The notes under the pieces: generated by a model | What the model saw: the letters and a program-made list of their open reading frames with translations, nothing else | Databases searched by the model: none | Told to the model about the DNA's origin: nothing | NCBI GenBank assembly: GCA_016787725.1 | Contig: JAEUTZ010000021.1 | Coordinates: 248,001-312,000 of the forward strand | Direction: 5' to 3' | DNA: 64,000 nt | Source of the DNA: Cyclobacteriaceae bacterium | GTDB lineage: Bacteria; Bacteroidota; Bacteroidia; Cytophagales; Cyclobacteriaceae | Program-made: the position numbers and the translations under genes | Shown here: piece by piece, positions 43,110 through 51,861 of the stretch | Position numbering within the stretch: position 1 is the stretch's first letter | Layout of the letters: each line of letters begins with the position of its first letter

Positions 43110-44075
43110 TTGAAAGCAAGTAAAAACCATAAGAAAAGAGTAGAACTATTTCGAAAGTTTTCAAATAATTTTCAGAAAGCTAGAGAGGTCATTCCTTTAG
43201 TTGCGGAGAAGCCATTACCAGATAATAAGTTTTTATATGTTTGCCCGCTTTGCTTCAAAGTATTTAACGAAGGTGCTTTAAACCAAGGATCAAATTACTC
43301 GTTAACAATTGAGCATGTACCATCTTACTCCCTTCAAGGGAAAGGAATATTGTTAACATGTAAAGAATGTAATAATGAAGCAGGAAGTAAACTCGATAAG
43401 AAATTGTTGGATTTTGAAGCTGTAGAGGAATTTAATCAAAAATCATTAGGATCAAAGATTAAAGCATTTGTTGAGATTAATAATGAACTCAAATCCTCAG
43501 CTTTAATTTCTAATTTAGAAGGTGGAGTTCATTTTAAGTTGAACATCAATAGAGATGAACCAAGAGATAAGAAATTACAATCGATTCTAGGCAAAGGAAG
43601 GTTACCTTCGACTGTACAGATTTCCTTTAAGTACAATCAGCCAGACAAACGGATAGTTCTAATAAGTCATCTGAGAATTGCCTATTTACTTGCATTTAGT
43701 AGGCTTGGGTATGCATATATTTTGAGCAATGGACTTGAAAAAATAAGGCACCAGATTTTAGATCCTAACAAAATTCTTTTACCAGAATTTGGGTCAATAA
43801 ATCCAATAAATTATGAGTTTAAACGCGAAGGAATTTATTTAGTTACTACACCGAAAGAACTAAAATCACTTTTAGTGGTATTTAAAATGAGAACTAGTTT
43901 ATCATTAAAGTTTCAATGCGTTATGCTTCCGCTACCTTATGAGGATGCTTTTGATTTTTATCAAAAAGTATTGTTAAGGAATTCCAACTTAACTAAGATA
44001 ACATGTATAAATTTAGATCCTAATTTTGATTATTTGGAGAATTTTAGGGAAGCTCTAAAGATTCTATCAAAATAA
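43110..44075 (+). CDS. HNH-like zinc-site protein, low GC, probably acquired
   Basis: 321 residues from a TTG start at 43110, the first possible start after a stop codon; no ATG occurs in the first 280 residues. Two CxxC pairs ('YVCPLC' and 'LTCKEC') flank 'SLTIEHVPSYSL', which resembles the HNH/treble-clef nuclease core (His in IEHVP, then 'CKECNNEAGSKLDK'). The remainder is an unrecognised all-alpha/beta region. GC is about 30-33 percent against roughly 46 percent for neighbours. It follows tRNA-Pro and converges on sixA, separated by two bases. Nuclease activity is inferred, not shown. Confidence 0.7.
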   Translation: MKASKNHKKRVELFRKFSNNFQKAREVIPLVAEKPLPDNKFLYVCPLCFKVFNEGALNQGSNYSLTIEHVPSYSLQGKGILLTCKECNNEAGSKLDKKLLDFEAVEEFNQKSLGSKIKAFVEINNELKSSALISNLEGGVHFKLNINRDEPRDKKLQSILGKGRLPSTVQISFKYNQPDKRIVLISHLRIAYLLAFSRLGYAYILSNGLEKIRHQILDPNKILLPEFGSINPINYEFKREGIYLVTTPKELKSLLVVFKMRTSLSLKFQCVMLPLPYEDAFDFYQKVLLRNSNLTKITCINLDPNFDYLENFREALKILSK

Positions 44076-44077
44076 TT

Positions 44078-44581
44078 TCAATTCCTTTTCGGGTAATCAA
44101 AAAATTCCATTTCACCACATCCAAACCGGGCGTCTTTCCAGTGATTTATTTGGAGGGTTGCGGCCACGACCCCGCAAGTAGGTATGTTCTCCAGGTCTTC
44201 TTTTAACAAGGAGTTTGTAAACTCTGTCAATCCGGGGTTATGACCGAATAGAAAAACCACCTCCTCACTATCCCGCGGAGAATCTTTCAGTTCCTGAATC
44301 ACCTTCAGTAATTGGTCTTCATCCGCATGGTATAACCTGCGATCGGTTTTAATCTTATCTTCCGGAAATCCAAGAATCCGTGCAAACTCTTTGCAGGTGG
44401 CTAGTGCCCGTTCAGCCGGACTGCTCAACATCACATCCGGGGTTACTCGCTTTTCCTTCAGTCGCTTGGCCATGCGGGGGGCACTTTTTTTCCCGCGCTC
44501 GTTAAGTGGCCGATCAAAATCACTTAGCTCGGGATCATCCCAACTGGATTTTGCATGGCGCACAATGTACAGGATCTTCAT
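44078..44581 (-). CDS. sixA: SixA-type phosphohistidine phosphatase
   Basis: 167 residues. Histidine-phosphatase fold with 'LYIVRHAKSSWDDPELSDFDRPL' start (RHG-type motif with His9, quoted in part), 'SSPAERALATC' and the second His in 'VFLFGHNPGLTEF'. SixA removes phosphate from phosphohistidine on relay proteins or PTS components. The exact target is unknown. Confidence 0.9.
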   Translation of the reverse strand: MKILYIVRHAKSSWDDPELSDFDRPLNERGKKSAPRMAKRLKEKRVTPDVMLSSPAERALATCKEFARILGFPEDKIKTDRRLYHADEDQLLKVIQELKDSPRDSEEVVFLFGHNPGLTEFTNSLLKEDLENIPTCGVVAATLQINHWKDARFGCGEMEFFDYPKRN

Positions 44582-44619
44582 ATGCTGTTCTGATCATTAA
44601 AATTAATCAAAGCTAGCCG

Positions 44620-44627
44620 TATCTTTG
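44620..44627 (+). promoter_or_regulatory. -7 box for the LpxL-like acyltransferase gene
   Basis: TATCTTTG, exact match to TAnnTTTG, 12 bases before the ATG, implying a leader of only about five bases. Confidence 0.5.
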
Positions 44628-44638
44628 TTAAATATAGT

Positions 44639-45559
44639 ATGGCCAACCGACCACTTAAAAAGCGCATCAAATACACAGCCCTCTACTATTTTGTCCGGTT
44701 CTTAATTTTTATCGCCAACCTTTTGCCCCGAAAGGTTTGGTTGGCATTTTGTGGTTGGCTGGGTAAGCTGGCTTATGTAGTTTCTCCGAAACCCCGCAAG
44801 CGTGCGATTTATCATCTTGGTTTGGCATTCGGCAAGGAGAGGTCAACTCAGGAGATTATCGCTTTAAGTAAACGAGTATTTGTGATGCTCGGTAAAAATG
44901 GAGGGGATATTCTGCGATCCTTAAAAGTAAGAAGCCTTTCAGATTTGGATCAGTTCCTGGTAACCCATGGAATTGAACATTACGAACGGGCCTACACAAA
45001 AGGCAAAGGAGTTATGTTTCTGACGTGCCATTTAGGCGCTTTCGATCTGCAAATCACAAACATGGCTTTACGAGGATTGAATCCCAATATTGTTGGAACG
45101 GCCTTAAAGGATGAGCGACTCAATGAACTACTCTGGCAATACCGAAACGCCTATGGTGCTGTTGCCATTGAGCGAGGCAAAGAAAGTGTACGGTTATTCA
45201 AAGCGTTGAAGTCCGGTGGATCGATTGCCATCCTGATCGATCAGGATACAAAAGTAAAAAGTCGCTTTGTTGAATTTTTTGGAATGAAGGCTGCCACACC
45301 CATTGGAGCCACCGTGCTAGCCTTGCGTACGGGAGCTGCGGTAGTACCTACTTATATTTATTTAGCCGAGGATGGAAAACAACATATGCACATTTTGCCG
45401 GAGATTCCCCTTGTTATCACAGGTGATGAAGAAACCGACTTACTGGTCAATACACAAAACTTTACTACCATCACGGAAGAAATTGTACGTAAACATCCGG
45501 AGCAGTGGGTGTGGATGCACGAACGCTGGAAAACACAACCCGGTGAGGAGATCCGGTAG
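44639..45559 (+). CDS. LpxL/HtrB-type lipid A (lysophospholipid) acyltransferase
   Basis: 306 residues. One N-terminal membrane anchor (about 15-33), acyltransferase motif I HLGAFD (His131, Asp136), 'GTALKDERLNELLWQYRN', and 'ILIDQDTKVKSRFVEFFG..AATPIGATVLALRTGAAV'. The LpxL/M family adds secondary acyl chains to Kdo2-lipid IVA at the inner membrane. Bacteroidota usually make penta-acylated lipid A with a single late acyltransferase, so this may be the main one. lpxH, 22 kb away, acts earlier in the same path. Confidence 0.9.
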   Translation: MANRPLKKRIKYTALYYFVRFLIFIANLLPRKVWLAFCGWLGKLAYVVSPKPRKRAIYHLGLAFGKERSTQEIIALSKRVFVMLGKNGGDILRSLKVRSLSDLDQFLVTHGIEHYERAYTKGKGVMFLTCHLGAFDLQITNMALRGLNPNIVGTALKDERLNELLWQYRNAYGAVAIERGKESVRLFKALKSGGSIAILIDQDTKVKSRFVEFFGMKAATPIGATVLALRTGAAVVPTYIYLAEDGKQHMHILPEIPLVITGDEETDLLVNTQNFTTITEEIVRKHPEQWVWMHERWKTQPGEEIR

Positions 45560-45580
45560 CCGATTCAATCCCGCACGGAT

Positions 45581-45970
45581 TTATTTTTTGAATATAAAGT
45601 ATACTGACAAGATCAGAAAAATGAAACCGATCAGGTGATTCCAGCGAAAGGTTTCGGTTTTAAAAAACAGCAGCGAAAAAAGAACAAACACCACCAGTGT
45701 AATCACCTCTTGAATGACTTTTAGCTCCACTAAGGAAAATGGTCCGCCATAATTTTTGAACCCGATCCGGTTGGCGGGCACCTGCAGGATGTATTCGAAC
45801 AACGCAATACCCCAACTGATCAGAATGATGGTGACCAGGGGTAAACTTTTGCTCCAGTTCATATCCTTAAACTTCAGGTGTCCGTACCAGGCGAACGTCA
45901 TGAAGGTATTGGAGAGTACCAGTAAGAGGATGGTGAAGAAAGCTCTCATCAGCAGCAAGACATAAGACAC
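45581..45970 (-). CDS. DMT-superfamily DUF486 membrane protein
   Basis: 129 residues with four hydrophobic segments (about 5-25, 42-62, 80-100, 108-126). 'AWYGHLKFKD' and 'WGIALFEYILQVPANRIG' are typical of the DUF486 family, a half-size relative of DMT transporters. The function is unknown; small-molecule export is possible. Single gene between two unrelated genes. Confidence 0.88.
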   Translation of the reverse strand: MSYVLLLMRAFFTILLLVLSNTFMTFAWYGHLKFKDMNWSKSLPLVTIILISWGIALFEYILQVPANRIGFKNYGGPFSLVELKVIQEVITLVVFVLFSLLFFKTETFRWNHLIGFIFLILSVYFIFKK

Positions 45971-46018
45971 AAGACTTCAGACAGTGTTGTCCATTGTCCT
46001 GTGTTTTGACACTAAAGT

Positions 46019-47701
46019 CTATTTAACCAGTTTCTTATACTTAATCCGGTGTGGTTGGTCATCGCCCAATCGTTTCTTCTTGTTCTCTTCATATTCGCTG
46101 AAGGTTCCTTCGAACCAAAACACCTGGGAGTCTCCTTCAAAGGCAAGAATGTGCGTACACACCCGATCCAGGAACCAACGATCGTGCGAGATGATAACCG
46201 CACAGCCACCAAAATTTTCCAAGGCTTCTTCCAGCGATCGCAGGGTGTTTACATCCAGGTCGTTGGTGGGTTCATCCAACAGCAACAAGTTTCCGCCTTG
46301 TTTTAACGCAATGGCCAGGTGGGCACGATTGCGCATACCACCGGAAAGCTCTTTTACTTTTTTTTGTTGATCGGTGCCGCTGAAATTAAACTTGCTGACA
46401 TACGCGCGGGAGTTGATTTCTTTGCCTCCCACCATAATTAAATCCTGGCCACCGGTAATGGCCTGAAAAACCGTATCCTCGGGTTTCAGATCATCGTGCT
46501 CCTGATCTACGTAGGCAATTTTCACGGTTTCACCAACGGAGAAGGTTCCACTATCCGGTTTCTCCTGGCCAGTAATCATCTTAAAGAGTGTGGTCTTACC
46601 CGCTCCGTTAGGCCCAATAATTCCAACAATGCCGGCTGGTGGTAAGGAGAATGTCAGGTTTTCGTATAGCAATTTATCCCCATAGGCTTTTGATACGCCC
46701 TTTGCTTCAATAACCTTGTTACCCAAACGCGGACCGGGGGGAATAAATAATTCCAACTTCTCTTCTTTCTCGCGATTTTCCTGGCTGATCAATTTTTCGT
46801 AAGCACTTAATCGGGCTTTTCCTTTGGCATGGCGTCCTTTCGGGCTCATGCGCACCCACTCCAATTCGCGCTCCAGCGCTTTTTGCCGCTTCGATTCAGT
46901 TTTTTCTTCCTGTGCTAACCGTTTTTGTTTTTGATCAAGCCAACTTGAGTAATTTCCTTTCCAGGGAATACCTTCCCCACGGTCGAGTTCGAGAATCCAA
47001 CCGGCTACATTATCTAAAAAATAACGATCGTGCGTAACCGCGATGATGGTGCCTTTGTATTGACGAAGGTGTTCTTCCAGCCATTGCACGGATTCAGCAT
47101 CAAGGTGGTTGGTAGGTTCATCCAACAACAACACATCCGGAGTTTGCAGGAGCAGGCGACATAATGCAACCCTTCTCTTTTCCCCACCGGATAGAAATTC
47201 CACTTTGGCTTCGGGAGGCGGGCAACGCAAGGCGTCCATGGCTCGTTCCAGTTTATGATCCAGTTCCCAGGCATTAACGGCATCCAGTTTTTCCTGAACT
47301 TCGCCCTGGCGTGCAATCAGTTTATCCATGGCGTCCGGATCTTCCAAAACGGTTGGGTCTGCAAACTTTTCGTTGATGGTTTCAAATTCTTTAAGCAGGG
47401 CTACAACGTCTTTTACTCCTTCCTCAACAATCTCTTTTACTGTCTTCGTTTTATCCAATTGCGGTTCCTGCTCAAGGTAACCTACCGAATACCCCAAATC
47501 CGAAACTACTTCGCCCTGATACTCTTTATCAATGCCTGCAATGATGCGCAAGAGTGAGGATTTACCCGAACCGTTGAGACCCAACACACCTATTTTGGCT
47601 CCATAGAAAAAGGACAAGTAGATGTTCTTCAAAACTTGTTTTTGGGGCGGGTAGATCTTGTTAACACCCGTCATTGAGAAAATAATTTTTTCGTCAGCCA
47701 T
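46019..47701 (-). CDS. ettA: Energy-dependent translational throttle protein EttA (ABC-F)
   Basis: 560 residues, the usual EttA length. Two ABC domains with Walker A 'GLNGSGKSSLL' and 'GPNGAGKTTLF', signatures 'LSGGEKRRVALCR' and 'LSGGMRNRAHLA', Walker B 'LLLDEPTNHLDAESVQWLEE' and 'LLLDEPTNDLD', and the arm region (about 85-140) and linker with the family 'GRHAKGKARLSAYEKL' pattern. It binds the ribosomal E site and gates entry into elongation according to ATP level. No membrane domain. Confidence 0.95.
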   Translation of the reverse strand: MADEKIIFSMTGVNKIYPPQKQVLKNIYLSFFYGAKIGVLGLNGSGKSSLLRIIAGIDKEYQGEVVSDLGYSVGYLEQEPQLDKTKTVKEIVEEGVKDVVALLKEFETINEKFADPTVLEDPDAMDKLIARQGEVQEKLDAVNAWELDHKLERAMDALRCPPPEAKVEFLSGGEKRRVALCRLLLQTPDVLLLDEPTNHLDAESVQWLEEHLRQYKGTIIAVTHDRYFLDNVAGWILELDRGEGIPWKGNYSSWLDQKQKRLAQEEKTESKRQKALERELEWVRMSPKGRHAKGKARLSAYEKLISQENREKEEKLELFIPPGPRLGNKVIEAKGVSKAYGDKLLYENLTFSLPPAGIVGIIGPNGAGKTTLFKMITGQEKPDSGTFSVGETVKIAYVDQEHDDLKPEDTVFQAITGGQDLIMVGGKEINSRAYVSKFNFSGTDQQKKVKELSGGMRNRAHLAIALKQGGNLLLLDEPTNDLDVNTLRSLEEALENFGGCAVIISHDRWFLDRVCTHILAFEGDSQVFWFEGTFSEYEENKKKRLGDDQPHRIKYKKLVK

Positions 47702-47827
47702 TGCGGTATTTCATTAATTAGGACGCAAATATGGCGTTTTTGGGTTAATATCCACAGTTATCGACAACGGTCAAATTCAAAGGAATTGGGTTACTTTTTT
47801 TAATCCTGAACTATCGACTGCCATCTA

Positions 47828-47857
47828 TTGACTATGGGTGATTTAATTTTATTTTTG
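47828..47857 (+). promoter_or_regulatory. Promoter of the DUF2795 gene
   Basis: TTG at 47828-47830, 19-base spacer, TATTTTTG at 47850-47857. An exact fit to the Bacteroidota consensus. Transcription is expected near 47864. Confidence 0.7.
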
Positions 47858-47870
47858 CGGAAAATTTAAC

Positions 47871-47876
47871 AGGAGG
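47871..47876 (+). promoter_or_regulatory. Shine-Dalgarno-like site before the DUF2795 gene
   Basis: AGGAGG, nine bases before the ATG at 47886. A full anti-SD complement is rare in this window and suggests high translation. Confidence 0.5.
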
Positions 47877-47885
47877 ACAAACACT

Positions 47886-48107
47886 ATGTATTGGACACTG
47901 GAATTAGCCTCGTACCTTGAGGATGCTCCCTGGCCGGCTACCAAGGATGAGTTGATTGACTTCTCCATCCGCTCCGGAGCGCCTTTGGAGGTGGTAGAGA
48001 ACTTGCAGGAATTGGAAGACGATGGTCAGCCATATGAAAGCATCGAAGAGATCTGGCCCGATTATCCTACCAAGGAGGATTTCTTCTTTAACGAAGATGA
48101 GTATTGA
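47886..48107 (+). CDS. DUF2795-domain small acidic protein
   Basis: 73 residues. 'ASYLEDAPWPATKDELIDFSIRSGAPLEVVENL' matches the DUF2795 helical domain (about 5-45, quoted in part), followed by an acidic C-terminus ('EDFFFNEDEY'). DUF2795 proteins are small and of unknown function in Bacteroidota. Strong promoter, SD site and terminator point to an abundant product. Confidence 0.85.
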   Translation: MYWTLELASYLEDAPWPATKDELIDFSIRSGAPLEVVENLQELEDDGQPYESIEEIWPDYPTKEDFFFNEDEY

Positions 48108-48143
48108 AACAGGAAAACAAAATTCGTAAACAGTATCAATGAA

Positions 48144-48171
48144 GGAGGGCCGCAAGGCCCTTTATTTTTCT
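48144..48171 (+). terminator. Terminator of the DUF2795 gene
   Basis: Stem AGGGCC/GGCCCT with the tetraloop GCAA, followed by TTATTTTT. It reaches into the stop codon region of the convergent ispD gene. Confidence 0.85.
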
Positions 48172-48845
48172 CCTGCCCGGCTCATAAGCGCCTCCGCAAC
48201 AATTAAATCTTCAGGAGTCGTGATTTTAATATTTAAATAACTTCCCTCAAAAAGAGAAATGGTATGGCCTAACCTTTCCGCAACACTGGCATCATCGGTC
48301 AGGGTTGTATCTTCTTTGAGTTGATATGCTTGTTTAATGAGATCGATGGAAAAAGTTTGTGGAGTTTGAATTAAGCGAAAACGCGAACGATCCACTGCTT
48401 TGGTATTATCCTGATCCGTCATCCGGATGGATTCTTTCAACCGTACCGCGGCCACAGCCGATTGATGCACCGCGGCCAACCGGAAAGAGGCTCCAATGAT
48501 ATCTTCACTTACCAGTGGACGTACTCCATCATGGATGGCGACCAGGCCCGGACCTTCAATTTTTTCAAGACCGTTTTTTACAGACTGAAACCGGGTCTCA
48601 CCTCCCTTTTGTAAAATGACCGGCTGTTGATAACGGTATCGATCGCACAAGTCGCGCCAGGTTTGAAAGTCATCTTCTGGCAGTACCAACACGATTTGTA
48701 TTTTCTCAGAATACCGGAAAAATGCATCGAGGGTATGCATCAGAATCGGCTTGCCGTGCAATTCAAGAAACTGCTTCGGCAACCTGCTTTTAATGCGGGT
48801 ACCTTTTCCTCCGGCTACGATCAGTGCAAATTCTTTATTATGCAT
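48162..48845 (-). CDS. ispD: 2-C-methyl-D-erythritol 4-phosphate cytidylyltransferase
   Basis: 227 residues from the ATG at 48845; a longer frame to 48920 would run into the divergent membrane gene. Nucleotidyltransferase fold with 'IVAGGKGTRIKSRLPKQFLEL' (family 'GxGxRxgxxxPKQ') and 'VAIHDGVRPLVS', the metal- and CTP-binding segment. Makes CDP-methylerythritol in the MEP isoprenoid pathway. Convergent with the DUF2795 gene. Confidence 0.92.
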   Translation of the reverse strand: MHNKEFALIVAGGKGTRIKSRLPKQFLELHGKPILMHTLDAFFRYSEKIQIVLVLPEDDFQTWRDLCDRYRYQQPVILQKGGETRFQSVKNGLEKIEGPGLVAIHDGVRPLVSEDIIGASFRLAAVHQSAVAAVRLKESIRMTDQDNTKAVDRSRFRLIQTPQTFSIDLIKQAYQLKEDTTLTDDASVAERLGHTISLFEGSYLNIKITTPEDLIVAEALMSRAGEK

Positions 48846-48870
48846 AGCTTTGTAAAAATACCTTTTTGCC

Positions 48871-49113
48871 ATGATACTGATTCGGATTTTTCTGTTGGCT
48901 TTTAATGTAGCCGTGGTCACGTATTTGATTTACCGGATTCTTCAGATTCAAAAATCGGATAACCCAAATAAGAAGTGGATTATCGTGATCAGTATTTTCC
49001 TTTTATTAATTCCCGCTACCATGCTGATGGGCTTTATAAAACCCTCGCCTGTTTATTTGTTTCTTTACCCACTAGCGATCTCACTGCACCTTTACCTGAT
49101 TCGAAATTCGTAA
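48871..49113 (+). CDS. Small membrane protein, unknown function
   Basis: 80 residues with three hydrophobic segments (about 2-21, 36-52, 58-75). 'QIQKSDNPNKKWIIVISIF' is a polar loop. Nothing identifies a function. Divergent from ispD by 25 bases and followed by a strong bidirectional terminator shared with queA. Confidence 0.65.
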   Translation: MILIRIFLLAFNVAVVTYLIYRILQIQKSDNPNKKWIIVISIFLLLIPATMLMGFIKPSPVYLFLYPLAISLHLYLIRNS

Positions 49114-49125
49114 CAGTCCTAAATA

Positions 49126-49153
49126 GAAATGCCTGAGTTGGCTCAGGCATTTC
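49126..49153. terminator. Bidirectional terminator between the small membrane gene and queA
   Basis: Perfect 12-base stem GAAATGCCTGAG/CTCAGGCATTTC with loop TTGG. The stem closes with A/T runs on both sides. Confidence 0.85.
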
Positions 49154-49176
49154 TCATTTATTACAAGAGATGCGAT

Positions 49177-50223
49177 TTAGATGATCAACATGGCATCGCC
49201 ATAGGTTAAAAACTTATACTTCTCTTTTTTAGCTACTTCATAAGCTTTCATCACCAGATCAAAGCCGCCAAAGGCACAGGCCATCATTAATAAGGTCGAC
49301 TCTGGTTGATGAAAGTTGGTGACCATGGCGCTACAGATCTTGAAATCGTACGGTGGAAAGATGAATTTGTCGGTCCAACCCTCTCTTTCTTTCAACCGGT
49401 TCGTGGCCGACACTGCCGTCTCCAGGGCACGCATGGTGGTGGTACCTATGGCACACACCTTCCGTTTCTCGTCCAGCGCGCGATTTACAATTTTTACAGC
49501 CTCCGGACCGACATTAAAATTTTCGGAGTCCATCTTGTGTTTAGTCAGGTCTTCCACATCCACCGCGCGGAAAGTGCCCAATCCAATGTGCAAGGTGATA
49601 AAGGCTAAGTCCACACCCTTAATTTGGAGTCGCTTTACCAGTTGTTTTGTAAAGTGCATTCCGGCCGTTGGCGCAGATACCGCCCCTTTATTCTTGGCAA
49701 AGATGGTTTGAAAGCGGTCCTTGTCTGCCGGTTCAACTTTTCGCTTGATGTATTTTGGGAGGGGTGTTTCACCCAGGGTTTCTACGATTTTGTCGAAGGC
49801 AGCTGAATCCCCATCAAAGAGGAACCGGATTGTTCTTCCGCGTGAAGTGGTGTTGTCAATAACTTCGGCTACCAGGTCGCCATCGCCAAAGTATAATTTG
49901 TTGCCGACCCGAATTTTACGAGCGGGATCAACCAACACATCCCATAAATGCATTTCGGCATTCAGTTCGCGCAGCAGGAACACTTCAATCTTGGCTCCGG
50001 TTTTTTCTTTGCGTCCATACAAACGGGCGGGGAAAACCATGGTATCATTCGCCACCATCACGTCTCCTTCAAGGAAGTAGGAAACAATGTCTTTAAAGAC
50101 TTTATGTTCGATTTTACCGGTATCGCGATGAATCACCATCATCCGGGCGTCATCCCGGTTTTCGGCAGGGTGGGAGGCAATTAAACTGTTGGGGATGTCA
50201 AATTTGAATTCAGAAAGTTTCAT
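49177..50223 (-). CDS. queA: S-adenosylmethionine:tRNA ribosyltransferase-isomerase
   Basis: 348 residues. Matches QueA through '[24 protein letters not shown]' (quoted in part), '[22 protein letters not shown]', '[13 protein letters not shown]', '[26 protein letters not shown]' and '[15 protein letters not shown]'. It transfers and isomerises the ribosyl part of SAM onto preQ1-modified tRNA to make epoxyqueuosine. tRNA-Asn(GTT), a substrate, is in this window. No other queuosine genes are adjacent. Confidence 0.95.
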   Translation of the reverse strand: MKLSEFKFDIPNSLIASHPAENRDDARMMVIHRDTGKIEHKVFKDIVSYFLEGDVMVANDTMVFPARLYGRKEKTGAKIEVFLLRELNAEMHLWDVLVDPARKIRVGNKLYFGDGDLVAEVIDNTTSRGRTIRFLFDGDSAAFDKIVETLGETPLPKYIKRKVEPADKDRFQTIFAKNKGAVSAPTAGMHFTKQLVKRLQIKGVDLAFITLHIGLGTFRAVDVEDLTKHKMDSENFNVGPEAVKIVNRALDEKRKVCAIGTTTMRALETAVSATNRLKEREGWTDKFIFPPYDFKICSAMVTNFHQPESTLLMMACAFGGFDLVMKAYEVAKKEKYKFLTYGDAMLII

Positions 50224-50548
50224 GTGTGAATTTTATTTTTTTGGACACATGGAATGGCCGTTTTTTGTTAGGTGCCTTTTTTGAAAGTTTGGGCGGGGCC
50301 ATTTCATAAGCTTACGGGCTTTACCCCTTTACGATGGGGGGTGAATTTTTATAAGGTCGCAAAAATAGGACATGTTGGGGGGCAAAAGGAAATTTCAAGT
50401 CTTGTTTTTAGAAACAATTTGGTGGTTTTAGCGTCTGTTTACCAATTACGCCCTTTGTCGCGCTCCTTTTAGCACAAAATCAGTAAGCTTTATGTAAAAA
50501 ACATGGATAATTGCAATCTTAAATTCCCGAAAACGCGTTAAAACCCAC
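50224..50548. other. Gap of about 325 bases without a recognised gene
   Basis: Holds the queA upstream region and the leader of the permease gene. A 66-codon open frame at 50272-50472 has no start support or family pattern. No clear promoter, repeat or RNA gene is seen. Confidence 0.6.
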
Positions 50549-51811
50549 ATGCTAGCATTACGATTGATTTTTGAAAGTCTGGGCTTTGCCTGGCGCGCCT
50601 TGAAATCAAACATTTTACGGACGGTCCTTTCTTTGTTGGGCGTTACTATCGGAATCTTCTCCATCATTGCGGTGCTTACGCTGGTGGATTCACTGGAGAA
50701 AAACATTCGCGATAGTTTTGATTTTTTAGGCAGCAATGTGATTTACGTTGGCAAATGGCCCTTTACCGGAGGCGGTGGTCGCGATTGGTGGAAGGAATAC
50801 ATTACGCGCCCCAATGTGAGTTATGCGGAGTACCGGTTTTTAAAGGCTAACATGAAAACTGCCGAGACGGTGTCCATTTTCGCGGATGTTGGCGGTATAA
50901 CTGTGAAGGCCGGAAGCAGTGGCATCAGCCAGATTACGTTGAAAGGTGCTGATTTGGACTATGACAAGGTTTTTGAAATCAATGTTGAAAACGGGCGTTA
51001 CCTGACCAATGATGAAATTGAAGGTGGTCGCAATGTGGTGATTATTGGGTATGAGGTAGCGAAAGCACTTTTTCCTAATCAGCCACAGCCCATGGGCGAA
51101 ATCGTTAAAATCAAGAACCTGAAATTTAATGTGGTGGGGGTTACCAAACGCGAAGGCGAAAGTTTCCTGGGCACACCGAGCAATGATTATAGTGTCATCA
51201 TTCCTTACGATGCATTTAGAAAATTGTACCAAACCGGAACGGGCCGATGGAATGAACTTGGTTCGGATATCGGACTAAGAGGGATGGCCACGGATATTGG
51301 TTTGGTCGAGTTGGAGAATGAAGCCCGTGGACTTTTGCGAGTAAAGCGCGGCCTAAAGCCCATTCAAAAAGACACCTTTGCTTTAAACCGGCCCGAAGCC
51401 ATTGCCAATGCCATCAGCGGGGTGTTTGATGTGTTAAGTATTGCCGGTTGGATTATCGGAGGATTCTCGATGCTGGTGGGTGGATTTGGAATCGCGAACA
51501 TCATGTTTGTATCCGTGAAGGAGCGTACCAGCATTATTGGGTTGCAAAAATCATTGGGCGCCAAAAACTATTTTATTCTCTTTCAATTCCTTTTCGAGTC
51601 GGTGTTTCTCAGCTTAATTGGTGGATTGGCAGGATTGATTTTGGTTTGGTTGCTTACGCTCGCACCGTTTGGAAGTTTACAAGTAGTATTATCCCTGAAG
51701 AATATTATTCTTGGCTTGGGAGTTTCATCGACTATTGGATTGGTAGCCGGCATTGTTCCGGCTGCGATGGCTGCCCGTTTGGATCCGGTAATTGCCATCC
51801 GGGCCACCTAA
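50549..51811 (+). CDS. MacB/FtsX-type ABC transporter permease
   Basis: 420 residues. N-terminal membrane segment (about 21-43) and 'LKSNILRTVLSLLGVTIGIFSI', a periplasmic MacB_PCD domain (about 45-250), then three C-terminal membrane segments (about 290-320, 340-368, 385-407) with 'VGGFGIANIMFVSVKERTSIIGLQKSLGAK'. Works with an ATPase subunit (not adjacent) to export peptides, drugs or lipoproteins. Ends in a bidirectional terminator shared with recA. Confidence 0.9.
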   Translation: MLALRLIFESLGFAWRALKSNILRTVLSLLGVTIGIFSIIAVLTLVDSLEKNIRDSFDFLGSNVIYVGKWPFTGGGGRDWWKEYITRPNVSYAEYRFLKANMKTAETVSIFADVGGITVKAGSSGISQITLKGADLDYDKVFEINVENGRYLTNDEIEGGRNVVIIGYEVAKALFPNQPQPMGEIVKIKNLKFNVVGVTKREGESFLGTPSNDYSVIIPYDAFRKLYQTGTGRWNELGSDIGLRGMATDIGLVELENEARGLLRVKRGLKPIQKDTFALNRPEAIANAISGVFDVLSIAGWIIGGFSMLVGGFGIANIMFVSVKERTSIIGLQKSLGAKNYFILFQFLFESVFLSLIGGLAGLILVWLLTLAPFGSLQVVLSLKNIILGLGVSSTIGLVAGIVPAAMAARLDPVIAIRAT

Positions 51812-51815
51812 AAAA

Positions 51816-51855
51816 AATAGTGCATCGGGTTTTGGAATATACCCGATGCACTATT
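51816..51855. terminator. Bidirectional terminator between the MacB-type gene and recA
   Basis: Perfect 15-base stem AATAGTGCATCGGGT/ACCCGATGCACTATT with a ten-base loop. A run of A on the left serves the minus strand and TTTAAGTTTT on the right serves the plus strand. Confidence 0.9.
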
Positions 51856-51861
51856 TAAGTT

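Noticed and set aside
42963..44075. Genomic island with att sites at tRNA-Pro
   Set aside because: The tRNA 3' end is not repeated near the far end of the HNH-like gene and no integrase is present.
50272..50472. Open frame of 66 codons upstream of the permease gene
   Set aside because: No promoter, start context or recognisable protein pattern.
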